Of a stretch of 64,000 bases of DNA, positions 8,428 through 16,956 are shown in pieces. The notes beneath the pieces were generated by a model that made no database searches, had not been told where the DNA came from, and saw nothing but the letters and a program-made list of their open reading frames with translations. The stretch's first letter is position 1. Every line of letters begins with the position of its first letter. A program made the position numbers and the translations under genes. This stretch comes from Collinsella sp. AK_207A (GTDB lineage Bacteria > Actinomycetota > Coriobacteriia > Coriobacteriales > Coriobacteriaceae), in contig NZ_CABWID010000010.1 of assembly GCF_902501965.1 (NCBI RefSeq), forward strand, positions 62,001 through 126,000. The letters run 5' to 3'.

Positions 8428-9954
8428 CTACGCCTCCATCTTCTCGAGATTGCCCAGAAACGCCACGTAGAACTCAACGCCGCGGCGGTATACGTCCACG
8501 CCGATGCGCTCGTTGGGCGCATGGATGAGACCGCGTGCCTCGGCGGAGTAGATGAAGCCGCCAAATCGGTACACGCGCTCGCAAATTGCGTTGAACTCGC
8601 GCGAGTCCGTGCAGGAGTTCTGCACGTAGGGCGCGAAGCCGGCCTCGGGATACACGCCGGCCACGCAGCGGTGGATGTAGTCAAACGCGGGATCGTTCTC
8701 GAACGGGCTCACGGGCGCGGGCTCCGTGTAGGGGATGGTCTCGTTTATCTCCACCGTGATGTGGTCGGGGGTGAGGCCGGACGCACGGCACTCGTCCGCA
8801 GCGTGCGTGCGCATGCGCTCGACGGCATCCGCCAGCGTCTCGAACGGAGCGATGCGCACGTTGAAGTTGGCACGCGCCGTGGGCGGCAGCACGTTATGCG
8901 CCGGCGAACCTTCCATCTGCGTGAGTGCGTAGGTGGTGCGCAGCATGGCGCCCGTCTCCGCATTGCCCGCCATGATCTTCGCCACGAGCGGGCGCGTGAG
9001 CCACAGGTTGCCGAAGACCGGCTTGTAGACTCCGCCAGCGCGAGCGGCGAGCTCGGCAAGGGTGGCATCCAGCGCGCGCGTAAAGCGCGGGGCGCCAGGG
9101 TTCGCCGAGATGCGCTCGCACACGCGTGCGAGCAGGCGGCATGCGTCGTTTGCACCCGGCGTCGAGGCGTGGCCACCGTCCGCGCGCGCCGTAACGGTCA
9201 CGTCCACGTGCCCCTTCTCGGACACGCCCACCATGGCCACGGGCTCGGTTACGCCCAAGGGAGCATCAGCAGCAACAGCGCCGCCCTCGTCCATCACCAT
9301 GTAAGGATGAATGCTGCGGGCGCGCAGCCACTCGACAGCCGACGCGGCGGCGGGACCAGCGATCTCCTCGCCATCGGACGAGAAGTAGTACACGTCGCGC
9401 GGGGGCACGTAACCCTGGGAGACGAGCAGTTCGATGGCCTCGAAGATCGCGGCACCGATGCACTTGGTGTCGAGCGAGCCGCGAGCCCAGATCTCGCCGT
9501 CGACGATCTCCGCGCCAAAGGGGTCGTGCTCCCATGCCTGCCCCTCCACGGGCACGACGTCCTGGTGCGCCATGGTGACGATGGGGTCGAGCTCCTGGTT
9601 GACGCCGGGCCAACGCATGAGGATGTCGAAGCTACCGATGGTGGTGAACTCGCACGCCTCGAACGTCTTGGGGTAGAGGCGGCGGAGCGTGCCGATGTAG
9701 CGCTCGAAGGCGGCGTGGTCCACGCGGGCGGGGTCGGGATCGGAGACCGTGGGGATGCGGAGCAGCTCGCGGAAACGCTCGACCTCGGCTGCGCCGGCAT
9801 GGTAGCCGCCGGCGTCTATGGACGCGCCCGCCGGAGCCGACGGTTTAAGCGCGCGCGTTCCCGCTGCAACCTTGGCTGCCACGCCGGCGGTCACCGCTAC
9901 CGCAGCGAGCCCCAGCCCCGCGCCGATGATGGATCCGATTCCCGCGCTTGCCAT
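8428..9954 (-). CDS. M20 family metallopeptidase, membrane anchored (carboxypeptidase S/PM20D1-like)
   Basis: This 508-residue protein carries a hydrophobic N-terminal segment (about residues 4-30, rich in Ala, Gly and Val) that could anchor or export it. The di-zinc M20 motifs follow in order: AHQDVVPVEG, GSLDTKCIG with the bridging Asp, SSDGEEIAGP with the catalytic Glu, VMDEGG, and a C-terminal His in GLIHAPNERI. The motif spacing and N-terminal anchor resemble yeast carboxypeptidase S and animal PM20D1 rather than short cytosolic M20 peptidases. It likely hydrolyses peptides or N-acyl amino acids. The start at 9954 has GGAGG 6 bases upstream; an earlier in-frame start lacks one. It is cotranscribed with the MFS gene. 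Confidence 0.88.
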   Translation of the reverse strand: MASAGIGSIIGAGLGLAAVAVTAGVAAKVAAGTRALKPSAPAGASIDAGGYHAGAAEVERFRELLRIPTVSDPDPARVDHAAFERYIGTLRRLYPKTFEACEFTTIGSFDILMRWPGVNQELDPIVTMAHQDVVPVEGQAWEHDPFGAEIVDGEIWARGSLDTKCIGAAIFEAIELLVSQGYVPPRDVYYFSSDGEEIAGPAAASAVEWLRARSIHPYMVMDEGGAVAADAPLGVTEPVAMVGVSEKGHVDVTVTARADGGHASTPGANDACRLLARVCERISANPGAPRFTRALDATLAELAARAGGVYKPVFGNLWLTRPLVAKIMAGNAETGAMLRTTYALTQMEGSPAHNVLPPTARANFNVRIAPFETLADAVERMRTHAADECRASGLTPDHITVEINETIPYTEPAPVSPFENDPAFDYIHRCVAGVYPEAGFAPYVQNSCTDSREFNAICERVYRFGGFIYSAEARGLIHAPNERIGVDVYRRGVEFYVAFLGNLEKMEA

Positions 9955-10087
9955 GACGTCCTCCACTCGCTCGATCGATGGAGCAAATACTACGCCAAAG
10001 TGGAGCGTCAACTTCGAAATAACGACCTACGGGCTTCATGTGTTAACGAAGACTGGAACACAACCTCCGTCCCCCCTGTTCCAATTC

Positions 10088-10265
10088 CTAGCGGGCGCGG
10101 AACTCGAACTCGTCTATCTGCTCCAGAACGACCTCGCCGAAATCGTCGGCCTTCTTCTCGCCTATGCCCGATACCTCGAGCTGCTCGTCGCGGTAAAGGC
10201 CGCCACGACGGGGCGCTGGGGCAGTGCGCCACAGGCCTGAACCCACCTGCACGCCGCCCCTGACA
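10088..10265 (-). pseudogene. Collapsed second recQ (internal deletion remnant)
   Basis: Minus-strand codons at 10265-10215 read LPQRPVVAAFTAT, matching RecQ helicase motif III ([13 protein letters not shown] in the intact recQ at 2138-4189). Immediately after, in another frame, come [16 protein letters not shown] and the stop TAG at 10088-10090, matching the RecQ HRDC tail. About 430 codons between these two points are missing, and so is everything before motif III. The sequence differs from the intact recQ at many bases, so this is an old paralogue rather than a recent copy. The rest of 9955-10325 holds only the M20 promoter region. Confidence 0.8.
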
Positions 10266-10325
10266 TGCCGATACCCGCGGAATGCCCGAGCATTCGGTTC
10301 AGCCCAGCGAATGTGATCGCGCGCG

Positions 10326-10871
10326 TTACTTGGTCAGCGCGAGCACCGTGTCGCCCGCGGCAACGGTTGCGCCGGCATCCACGGCGAGTTCCACCGCAGC
10401 ATAATCCGCCGAGTTGGACACCGCCAGCACCACGCAATCCTTGTGGCCGGCCACCGCAATCTTGGCGCGGTCAAAATCCAGGAGCTTCTGACCCGCGTCC
10501 ACATGGTCGCCCTGGGCAACATGCCCCACAAAGCCGTCGCCTTGCATGCTCACCGTGTCGATGCCCACGTGCACGAGCACCTCGGCACCGTTGTCGGCCG
10601 TGAGACCGATCGCGTGCGACATCACCACGGAAACGGTGCCGGACGTCGGAGCCACAACAGTCTCCGTCTCTGGCCAGACGGCACAGCCGCGGCCGAGCAT
10701 CTCGCTGCCAAAGGCCGGGTCGGGCACGTCGGCCATCGCGATAACGGAGCCCGCCACTGGTGCGGTAAGCACGATCGGCCCCGCTGTGGGCGCCGGTGCC
10801 GGCGCTGCCGGAGCCTGCTTCTCGGATACCGTCTCGGCGGCCTTCTTCTTGAACTTGTCAAAGAACCCCAT
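10326..10871 (-). CDS. PTS EIIA, glucose family (Crr-like)
   Basis: This 181-residue cytosolic phosphocarrier takes phosphate from HPr and passes it to a glucose-family EIIB. The phosphorylated His lies in LVHVGIDTVSMQGDGF, and the accessory His in MSHAIGL. An Ala/Pro-rich linker (about residues 15-35) precedes the domain, as if it once joined an EIIC or EIIB. AAAGGAGG precedes the ATG. It follows nanE on the same strand. Two glucose-superfamily permeases in the window (12358-13884 and 19135-20535) have no IIA domain and could both depend on this protein. Confidence 0.95.
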   Translation of the reverse strand: MGFFDKFKKKAAETVSEKQAPAAPAPAPTAGPIVLTAPVAGSVIAMADVPDPAFGSEMLGRGCAVWPETETVVAPTSGTVSVVMSHAIGLTADNGAEVLVHVGIDTVSMQGDGFVGHVAQGDHVDAGQKLLDFDRAKIAVAGHKDCVVLAVSNSADYAAVELAVDAGATVAAGDTVLALTK

Positions 10872-10949
10872 GGGGCCTCCTTTGCCGTTGTTGGTTTAGC
10901 CGCGCCGCGAACACGCCGCACGCGGACCGTTGCGCTGCCGCTGAGTGCC

Positions 10950-11645
10950 CTACTGCTTCGTCGCCTCGACAAACCAGCTGGTAATCGTCGTGGGATGCGT
11001 GATCGCCGTACCGGAGACGACCATCCACGCGCCCGCTTGGATCGCAGCCGTGGCATCGGCCGGAGTGTGCACGTGACCCTCACAGCACACGGGCATGCCC
11101 GGGAACTCCTCGGCCGCCTGACGCAGCAGCGGAAGATCGGGGCCATCGTCGAGCGCTGTGCCCCAGGCCTTGTTGCCGTGCGAGAGCGTCGTGGAGCACA
11201 CATCGCAGCCGGCAGCGAATCCACGACGAATATCCTCGATGCTGGCGCAGTCTGCCATGATGAGGGTGTCGGTGCGCTCGCGCAGCTCGGAGACCGTCTG
11301 CTCAAAGGTGCGACCGTCCGGACGCGGGCGATCCGTCGCGTCGAGCGCCACGATGTCGGCACCGGCGTACACACAGGCGAGGGCGTGGCGGAGCGTCGGT
11401 GTAATAAAGACACCGTCGTGCCCCTCCTTCCACAGGCCGATCACGGGCACCTCCACGCGCCCCTTAATGGCGGAGATGTCGGAGAGCCCCTGGCAGCGAA
11501 TCGCCGCCGCGCCACCAAGCTCGCACGCGCGCGCGATGGCAGCCATCGTCTCCGGCGTGCGCATCGGTTCGCCGGGGTAAGCCTGCACGCTCACTACGAG
11601 CTTGCCCTTGAGCTCCTGAATCAGCGGAGCAATGCTAGAAGCCAT
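10950..11645 (-). CDS. nanE: N-acetylmannosamine-6-phosphate 2-epimerase, copy 1
   Basis: This 231-residue TIM-barrel enzyme converts ManNAc-6-P to GlcNAc-6-P. Family motifs are visible: VSVQAYPGEPMR at the start, IGLWKEGH, VALDATDRPRPDG, IMADCASIED, and a phosphate-binding C-terminus VVSGTAITHP. AGAGGA precedes the ATG. It lies between an RDD membrane protein and EIIA(Glc), with a Glc-type EIICB upstream beyond a terminator. That context points to PTS uptake of an N-acetyl hexosamine such as ManNAc, not to a complete sialic-acid locus, as no nanA or nanK is visible. A second copy is at 55099-55788. Confidence 0.93.
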   Translation of the reverse strand: MASSIAPLIQELKGKLVVSVQAYPGEPMRTPETMAAIARACELGGAAAIRCQGLSDISAIKGRVEVPVIGLWKEGHDGVFITPTLRHALACVYAGADIVALDATDRPRPDGRTFEQTVSELRERTDTLIMADCASIEDIRRGFAAGCDVCSTTLSHGNKAWGTALDDGPDLPLLRQAAEEFPGMPVCCEGHVHTPADATAAIQAGAWMVVSGTAITHPTTITSWFVEATKQ

Positions 11646-11722
11646 AGATGTTCCTCTCTCTTCGTGGAATGGGACGGGACGGACAGCGCAGCCTCAGACC
11701 GCGCACGCCGCACGCCACCACG

Positions 11723-12148
11723 CTACCGTGCCAGCACCGTCCGCGTGTGCAAAAACTCGTCGTGCAGTGGACGAATCTCAACATCGCCACGCACGAGACC
11801 GAATAGCAACCAATAGATCAGGGACAGCACAAGTAAAAACGGTCCGAAGGCGAATTTGAGCACGCACTCACGCATGAAAATCTGCCAGATCGTGCGCGCG
11901 CTGCCATCGAGGTTCTCCACGCGGATTCCCGCGATGCACTCACCCACGGTGTAACCCTTGGAGACAGGCAATGCCACCGTGAGCATCGCGATCGTGATAA
12001 CCGCGCAGATGAGCATGAGCTCGGCCTGCGTCGTCGTGGCCGGGTCAAGATAAAAGACGTTGGCGCAAAAGTAGAAGATGCTCACCAGCCCACCCGTCAC
12101 CACCAGATCGATCACGAGCGAGAGGAGACGCTTCACCTGCAGCTTCAT
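11723..12148 (-). CDS. RDD family membrane protein
   Basis: This 141-residue protein has three to four predicted membrane helices. It begins KRLLSLVIDLVVTGG, matching the RDD-family opening in which a basic residue precedes a helix carrying Asp. GYTVGECIAGIRVEN matches the typical second conserved block. RDD proteins are mostly uncharacterised; some are linked to ion transport. It has an AAAGGATG ribosome site and lies between the EIICB terminator and nanE, and probably shares a transcript with nanE and EIIA. Confidence 0.85.
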   Translation of the reverse strand: MKLQVKRLLSLVIDLVVTGGLVSIFYFCANVFYLDPATTTQAELMLICAVITIAMLTVALPVSKGYTVGECIAGIRVENLDGSARTIWQIFMRECVLKFAFGPFLLVLSLIYWLLFGLVRGDVEIRPLHDEFLHTRTVLAR

Positions 12149-12253
12149 GCGTCACCATCCTTTCTGAACTGTTGGGCGCCGACCCGGCGACCAGCGGAGC
12201 CGACCCCACCGGGTCCACCGGCTGACAAAGCCGCACGCACACCCCTTCCATAC

Positions 12254-12290
12254 AAAAACGGGCGCATGCCGGGCCGGCCAGCATGCGCCC
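12254..12290 (-). terminator. Terminator after the Glc-type EIICB gene
   Basis: A perfect 10-base stem (12260-12269 with 12281-12290) is followed on the minus strand by TTTTTG. It separates the EIICB gene from the RDD-nanE-EIIA group, which must either be read through or have its own promoter near 12150-12250. Confidence 0.8.
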
Positions 12291-12357
12291 GCATCACATA
12301 TTGCCAGGAGCGCCACGCGCATTGTATACCCGCGCCGTGCGCGCCCCACCAGCAACG

Positions 12358-13884
12358 TTACTCGTCGCGACCGAGGTCCTCCAGCACCGCACTCTTATAG
12401 AGTACCGCCTTGGCACCAAAGATCGCCTGCACACCGCCCTCGACGTGGAGCACGCCGGCAGCGCCGAGCTTCTTGAACGCCTCGTCATCCACCTTGGCGG
12501 GATCCTTCACACCCACGCGTAGACGGGTGATGCACGCGTCCACGTCCTCGATGTTGTCCGCACCGCCGAGCGCAGCCACGATGACCTTGGCATCCTTGGC
12601 CATCTGCGCATCCTTGTCCGAGGTCTCCGCATCGTCCGTGCTGTTGGACAGGAGCGAGCTGGAGTCATCGTCATCGCCGCGGCCGGGCGTGAGGATGTTG
12701 AACTTGGTGATCGCAAAGCGGAACGTGAAGTAGTACAGACACGCCCACGCGCAGCCGAACGGGATCTCGAGCAGCCAGTTGGTCTTGTCGTTACCCTGCA
12801 GGATACCGAACAGGAAAAAGTCGATAAAGCCGCCGGAGAAGGTGTTGCCGATACGAATCTTGAGCAGGTCCGCGATCAGGAAGCTCACGCCGTCAAAGAA
12901 GGAGTGCACCACGTAGAGCGCCGGGGACACAAAGAGGAACATGTACTCGAGCGGCTCGGTGATGCCGGTGATGAACGAGGTCAGCGCCACGCCGAGGAAG
13001 AGGCCGGCGTACTTCTGACGGCGCTCCTTGGGCACGCAGTGGTACATGGCGAGCGCCGCACCCGGCAGGCCGAACATCATCGTGGAGAAGCGGCCCGCGA
13101 AGAAGCGGGTACCCTCGGTGAAGAGCCCCGTGTGATTGGGGTCAGCGAGCTGGGCAAAGAAGATGTTCTGCGCACCCACGACGTGCTTGCCGGCAACCGT
13201 GGCGGTACCGCCGAGGGCGGTGTACCAGAACATCGGGTAGATCATGTGGTGCAGGCCTACTGCGCCGCACAGGCGCATGAGGAAGCCATAGAAGAACGTG
13301 CCAATCACGCCAGCGGCGGCGATAGCCTGGCCGGCCATCACGAGCAGGTTCTGCAGCGGCGGCCAGATGATGTAGAACACGCAGCCCACGAGTACAGCAG
13401 CGACCACCGTGACGATCGGCACAAAGCGTGAACCGCCAAAGAAGCCCAACACCTGCGGGAGCTGGATGTTGTGATACTTGTTGTGCAGGTACACCGTGAT
13501 GAGGCCCATCACCAACGCGCCGATGACGCCGGTATCGACCGCGGTGCCCTTGGGGTTGAAGATGGCGAGCAGCTGCGTCAGCGTGCCCGTCATGACCAGG
13601 TAGCCCAGCACGGCCGCGAGTGCAGCGGTGCCTTTATCGGACTTGGCAAGGCCGATCGCCAGACCGATGCACAGCATCAGCGGCAGGTAAGTGAACACCG
13701 TGTTACCTGCGGCGTTCATGACCTTAAAGACAATCTGCAGCCAGGCAACGTTTAAGAACGGATAGGCCGCAATCGTGGCCTCGCTACTAAAGGCACCACC
13801 GATGCCCAGTAGCAAGCCCGCAGCGGGGAGGACGGCAATAGGCAACATGAATGCCTTGCCGACCTTCTGCAACGTCTTGAACAT
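12358..13884 (-). CDS. PTS EIICB, glucose/N-acetylglucosamine family
   Basis: This 508-residue permease has an N-terminal EIIC membrane domain (about residues 1-400, many helices) including the conserved [12 protein letters not shown] loop. A linker rich in Asp and Ser follows (about 405-430), then a C-terminal EIIB domain with the phosphorylated Cys in [11 protein letters not shown]. There is no fused EIIA. It takes up and phosphorylates a hexose or N-acetylhexosamine; nearby NanE suggests ManNAc or a related amino sugar, which is inference. The start at 13884 is chosen because the protein then opens [15 protein letters not shown] as in NagE/PtsG and has TTGGAG upstream. A long inverted repeat lies 50 bases upstream. 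Confidence 0.93.
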   Translation of the reverse strand: MFKTLQKVGKAFMLPIAVLPAAGLLLGIGGAFSSEATIAAYPFLNVAWLQIVFKVMNAAGNTVFTYLPLMLCIGLAIGLAKSDKGTAALAAVLGYLVMTGTLTQLLAIFNPKGTAVDTGVIGALVMGLITVYLHNKYHNIQLPQVLGFFGGSRFVPIVTVVAAVLVGCVFYIIWPPLQNLLVMAGQAIAAAGVIGTFFYGFLMRLCGAVGLHHMIYPMFWYTALGGTATVAGKHVVGAQNIFFAQLADPNHTGLFTEGTRFFAGRFSTMMFGLPGAALAMYHCVPKERRQKYAGLFLGVALTSFITGITEPLEYMFLFVSPALYVVHSFFDGVSFLIADLLKIRIGNTFSGGFIDFFLFGILQGNDKTNWLLEIPFGCAWACLYYFTFRFAITKFNILTPGRGDDDDSSSLLSNSTDDAETSDKDAQMAKDAKVIVAALGGADNIEDVDACITRLRVGVKDPAKVDDEAFKKLGAAGVLHVEGGVQAIFGAKAVLYKSAVLEDLGRDE

Positions 13885-13933
13885 GTCAACTCCAATCCAC
13901 GTACGGATGTCTGGCCCTGCTTCTACCAAATCA

Positions 13934-13981
13934 CGGGTATCGTCATCGATGCACACCGGCTTGCATCAATGACGATACCCG
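13934..13981. promoter_or_regulatory. Long inverted repeat upstream of EIICB
   Basis: Arms of 20 bases (13934-13953 and 13962-13981) pair with one mismatch around an 8-base centre, about 50 bases before the EIICB start. No T-run follows on either strand, so it is not a simple terminator. It may be an operator or a 5'-leader hairpin controlling the PTS gene. Upstream, 13982-14250 holds only AT-richer promoter-like sequence. Confidence 0.55.
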
Positions 13982-14252
13982 TTGCGTTGGAGCGCGCATG
14001 AGCCTGTCATGGCGCGTGCCACCCGGCCTGTTGCAATCCGTGCGGCGTGGGCACCATCTCGTCACACGATTTTGTGCAAAATGCGCACGAACCGTGATGA
14101 CGTTGTTAAGTAGCATATGGGGCCAGAGCGGGAGCAGTCAATAGGCTTATCAGCCCGAAAACACTCAGTGACATTTCCGAAACATGGGGGCTCAGAGCTG
14201 TCAGGCGACATCGCGCCTCATGCGACTCATTGGGGTCAGTAAGTCACCGCCG

Positions 14253-14480
14253 CTAGTTCAGCCTGCGGAACCCCTTGCCGATATTCTCCGAGCTGTTCAT
14301 GATCGTCATAAACGAGTTGAGATCGAGCTTGCACACGAAGAGGCGCAGCTGCATGGCCTCCCGGCGCGAAAGCATGCTCATGATCCGCATCACACGTTTG
14401 CCCGAATACACCCCCGTAACCGGGGGCGACGGTGCAGGTGCGGTTGGGCTTCTTGACGATGACCGTGCTGAAGATGCTTT
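14253..14480 (-). pseudogene. YitT/DUF2179 family fragment, copy A
   Basis: The minus strand ends with TAG at 14253-14255 and encodes the C-terminal domain of a YitT-type membrane protein: NRTCTVAPGYGG, then after a one-base shift in a G-run VYSGKRVMRIMSML, ending SSENIGKGFRRLN. The copy at 27676-28351 ends NSSEIIGKGFCGLN in the same way. All membrane helices and the start are missing. From 14480 to 14800 the sequence becomes AT-rich and I see no gene. Confidence 0.75.
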
Positions 14481-14803
14481 AATAATTGCTCAGAAAACCT
14501 TGACCACTCCAAGCGGCATAGGAAAAGCCGGTCCAGGATTTCCACCACACTCCCAATTGGCTAAATTGGTTCGACTCTCGAATAGCTTAATTAGGTCGGC
14601 GTTAACAGAACAACCCCTATGATCATTTTTGCATGGAAGCACGCACAGTTGAGGGACCGTAGAGCCGCTTTACACCGATATTGAATAGGTAAAACCGGCT
14701 TGCTTCCGTTCACCGATTATCTGTGCACGACCATCGCATCCCAACTGAGACAAACACCAAGACGAGCAGTTCTGAGGTTTTCCGTTATCAAGCAGTTTTT
14801 CAC

Positions 14804-14888
14804 TTTATCGGAAAGAATTCGCTGTTTTTTTCCTTTAGCAGGCGTAATACTAATCTATCGGACAGAAACCGATGATCCTTTCCGATAG
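14804..14888. promoter_or_regulatory. Three TATCGGA repeats upstream of the Fic gene
   Basis: TTTATCGGAAAGAA lies at 14803-14816 and CTATCGGACAGAA at 14855-14867. CTATCGGAAAGGA is inverted at 14876-14888. The last two form an inverted repeat with arms of 8 bases (14855-14862 and 14881-14888). They lie 36 to 120 bases before the Fic start codon and look like binding sites for a repressor, possibly the winged-helix tail of the Fic protein itself. Confidence 0.55.
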
Positions 14889-14923
14889 AGTGAATCCCAC
14901 GTTCCAATGGAGGAGGTGCCCAA

Positions 14924-16165
14924 ATGGCATACCCAACGCTCGAAAAACTCTTCCATGTCGACCGAACGTCGGATAGATACGAAAACCTTCAACACCTACT
15001 ACAACAACGTATATCGAGCGAGTCGACATTTCGCACCGGTATATATCTGGACTCCGGCGAGCTTTTCCTGGCTATTCCCCGCGAACTATCCGTCCTCCAC
15101 GAACGCGTGCTCCGGCGCGAACGCCGAGTTTCCGCGCTTTGGAAGGGGCTGCCAACCATAGCACTCGGAGCTTACATTCGTTCGCTCATCCTGGACGAGG
15201 TGGTGTACAGCAACGAGATCGAGGGAGTCCGCAGCACAAGGCGCGACATCGAAATCGCACTCGAACATGCTCGGCGCGATACCTCGAGCCTTCCCGGAGC
15301 TGCCGGAAAGTCCCACGCGCCGTTCGCGGAGTTTGCACAGCTCTACCTGAACCTGACCGATAACCCCCAGCAGCCGCAAAGCCTCCAAGACATACGGGAC
15401 ATTTATGACTCCGTCGTACGCGATGCGCTGGACAAACGCGACCGACTGGGAGAAGCGCTCTTTAGAACCGGCCAAGTTGTTATCGCGAATAAGCAGGGAC
15501 GCGTTCTTCACACCGGTGTTTCACCCGAAAGCAAGATCGAAGCGCTGCTGACACAGTGGATTGCGCTTTCCCAGTCGGATTCCATCCCCGAAACGTATAG
15601 TGCCCTGCTGTGCCATTTTCTCTTTGGCTATATCCATCCGTTCTACGACGGCAACGGGCGAACGGGGCGCTATCTCCTCGCGCTGCAGCTGAGTAGGCCG
15701 CTTTCCCAGCCCACGGTACTCTCGCTTTCGCGTACGATTGCCGAGAACAAAAACGTGTACTACGAGGCGTTCGATGTAACGGAGCGGCCACTCAACCATG
15801 CCGAGGGGACACATTTTGTCCTTACGATGCTGGGTCTTATCGGCGATGCCCAGGAAAGTCTGATATCAGACCTTGAAGAGAAACAATCTTCGCTGGATGA
15901 ACTTGAAGTCGCGGTGAAACAATGCAGCAATGAGCTTTCGCGGCGCGCGTGCGACGTGCTCTACTTTGCAGCGCAGATGGATATTTTCAATGCCTTCCGG
16001 GAGACCCGTCTCGATGACGTAGCCGTATGGTTGGGCGTTTCGAAGCCCACATCCCGGAAGGCCTTTGACGAACTCGGTGCACATGATCTGATAATCAAGA
16101 CCTCTCAAAGACCACCGGTCTTTGAGTTGACCCCGAAGGGACGCAACCTGCTGGGACTGATGTGA
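14924..16165 (+). CDS. Fic-domain protein with N-terminal inhibitory helix and C-terminal winged helix
   Basis: This 413-residue protein carries the full AMP-transferase (AMPylation) motif HPFYDGNGRTGR at about residues 238-249, with catalytic His and the GNGRxxR nucleotide loop. The helix containing SNEIEG at 96-101 fits the (S/T)xxxE(G/N) class II auto-inhibitory motif, whose Glu blocks ATP. The C-terminus (about 335-410) looks like a winged-helix DNA-binding domain (VSKPTSRKAFDEL), common in stand-alone Fic proteins. AATGGAGGAGG precedes the ATG. Operator-like TATCGGA repeats upstream suggest autoregulation. It likely modifies a host-cell target protein; it may act with phage defence or as a toxin, but no partner gene is beside it. 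Confidence 0.9.
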   Translation: MAYPTLEKLFHVDRTSDRYENLQHLLQQRISSESTFRTGIYLDSGELFLAIPRELSVLHERVLRRERRVSALWKGLPTIALGAYIRSLILDEVVYSNEIEGVRSTRRDIEIALEHARRDTSSLPGAAGKSHAPFAEFAQLYLNLTDNPQQPQSLQDIRDIYDSVVRDALDKRDRLGEALFRTGQVVIANKQGRVLHTGVSPESKIEALLTQWIALSQSDSIPETYSALLCHFLFGYIHPFYDGNGRTGRYLLALQLSRPLSQPTVLSLSRTIAENKNVYYEAFDVTERPLNHAEGTHFVLTMLGLIGDAQESLISDLEEKQSSLDELEVAVKQCSNELSRRACDVLYFAAQMDIFNAFRETRLDDVAVWLGVSKPTSRKAFDELGAHDLIIKTSQRPPVFELTPKGRNLLGLM

Positions 16166-16244
16166 GCGCGGCGGTAGTTTTGGCTCCCTGCAAGAAACCG
16201 GACCGCTCCCGTATGAGTTTCTACCCCTGCTGGAATAACTAGGT

Positions 16245-16945
16245 CGATACTGACTGCGGCAGATTATTTGACCTCCTACTACAAGTTGATTCGGGAGGTT
16301 TGTATGTATTTACACGAAGGATGAGGCGGAGAGGTTCCTCGCGATCCGTCGGGAAACCAGCGAAGAATCCCGCGCCCGAGCCCGCGCGGAGGCCAAGAAT
16401 GGGGCCGAAGGAGGGGACGGTCGCGATGGAGTTCGACTTCCTTGAGCGCGACGACGACAGGCTCGGGTCCCTCAGCCGGGAGGAGCTCGAGGCGAAGTGC
16501 CGCGAGGAGCTGATCGAGAACAGGGTCATGTGGGAGCTGATGCGCGACCCAAAAGCAGGAGACCCGGAGAGGCTCTCGAGGAAGCAGCGGACTGCGTTAG
16601 GCGAGAGGCTGAGGAGGGACTTCGGGTACTCTCTGGGCGAGGTCCTGAGCCTCTTCGGGATGTGGAAGAGTACCTACGAGTACGACGCGAGGGCCTCGGA
16701 GCGGGACGCCGCCCGTAGGGCCGAGGTCGACGGGCACGTCCTGGAAGCCTTCCGGAAGGGGTTCGGGTGCTTCGGGTACCGGAGGGTGAAGTGGCAGATG
16801 GAGCACGGGGACGGGCCCTTGTCGCGGCGCACGCGGACGGTGGCGCGACCTACCGCGCGGCGAACTGGAAGGGGATCTGCGAGGACAACGGCATAACCAG
16901 GTCGATGTCCCGGAAGGGCTGCTGCGGCGATAACGCGCGCGCCAG
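16245..16945 (+). mobile_element. IS3/IS150-type transposase remnant (copy 2)
   Basis: Plus-strand codons from about 16300 read in changing frames: DEAERFLAIRRETSEESR, then SLSREELEAKCREELIENRV, RLRRDFGYSLGEVLSLFGMW and KGFGCFGYRRVKWQME. After a large deletion comes DGGATYRAANWKGICEDNG, which is the second catalytic Asp region of an IS3-family rve domain. The first Asp and the final Glu are missing, and the sequence ends abruptly near 16945 in an AEC transporter gene. It is inactive. Confidence 0.8.
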
Positions 16946-16956
16946 TCCACACCGAG

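Noticed and set aside
12045-12355. Small minus-strand frames between RDD and EIICB genes
   Set aside because: The stretch holds a clear terminator and promoter sequence; the frames overlap these and resemble no protein.
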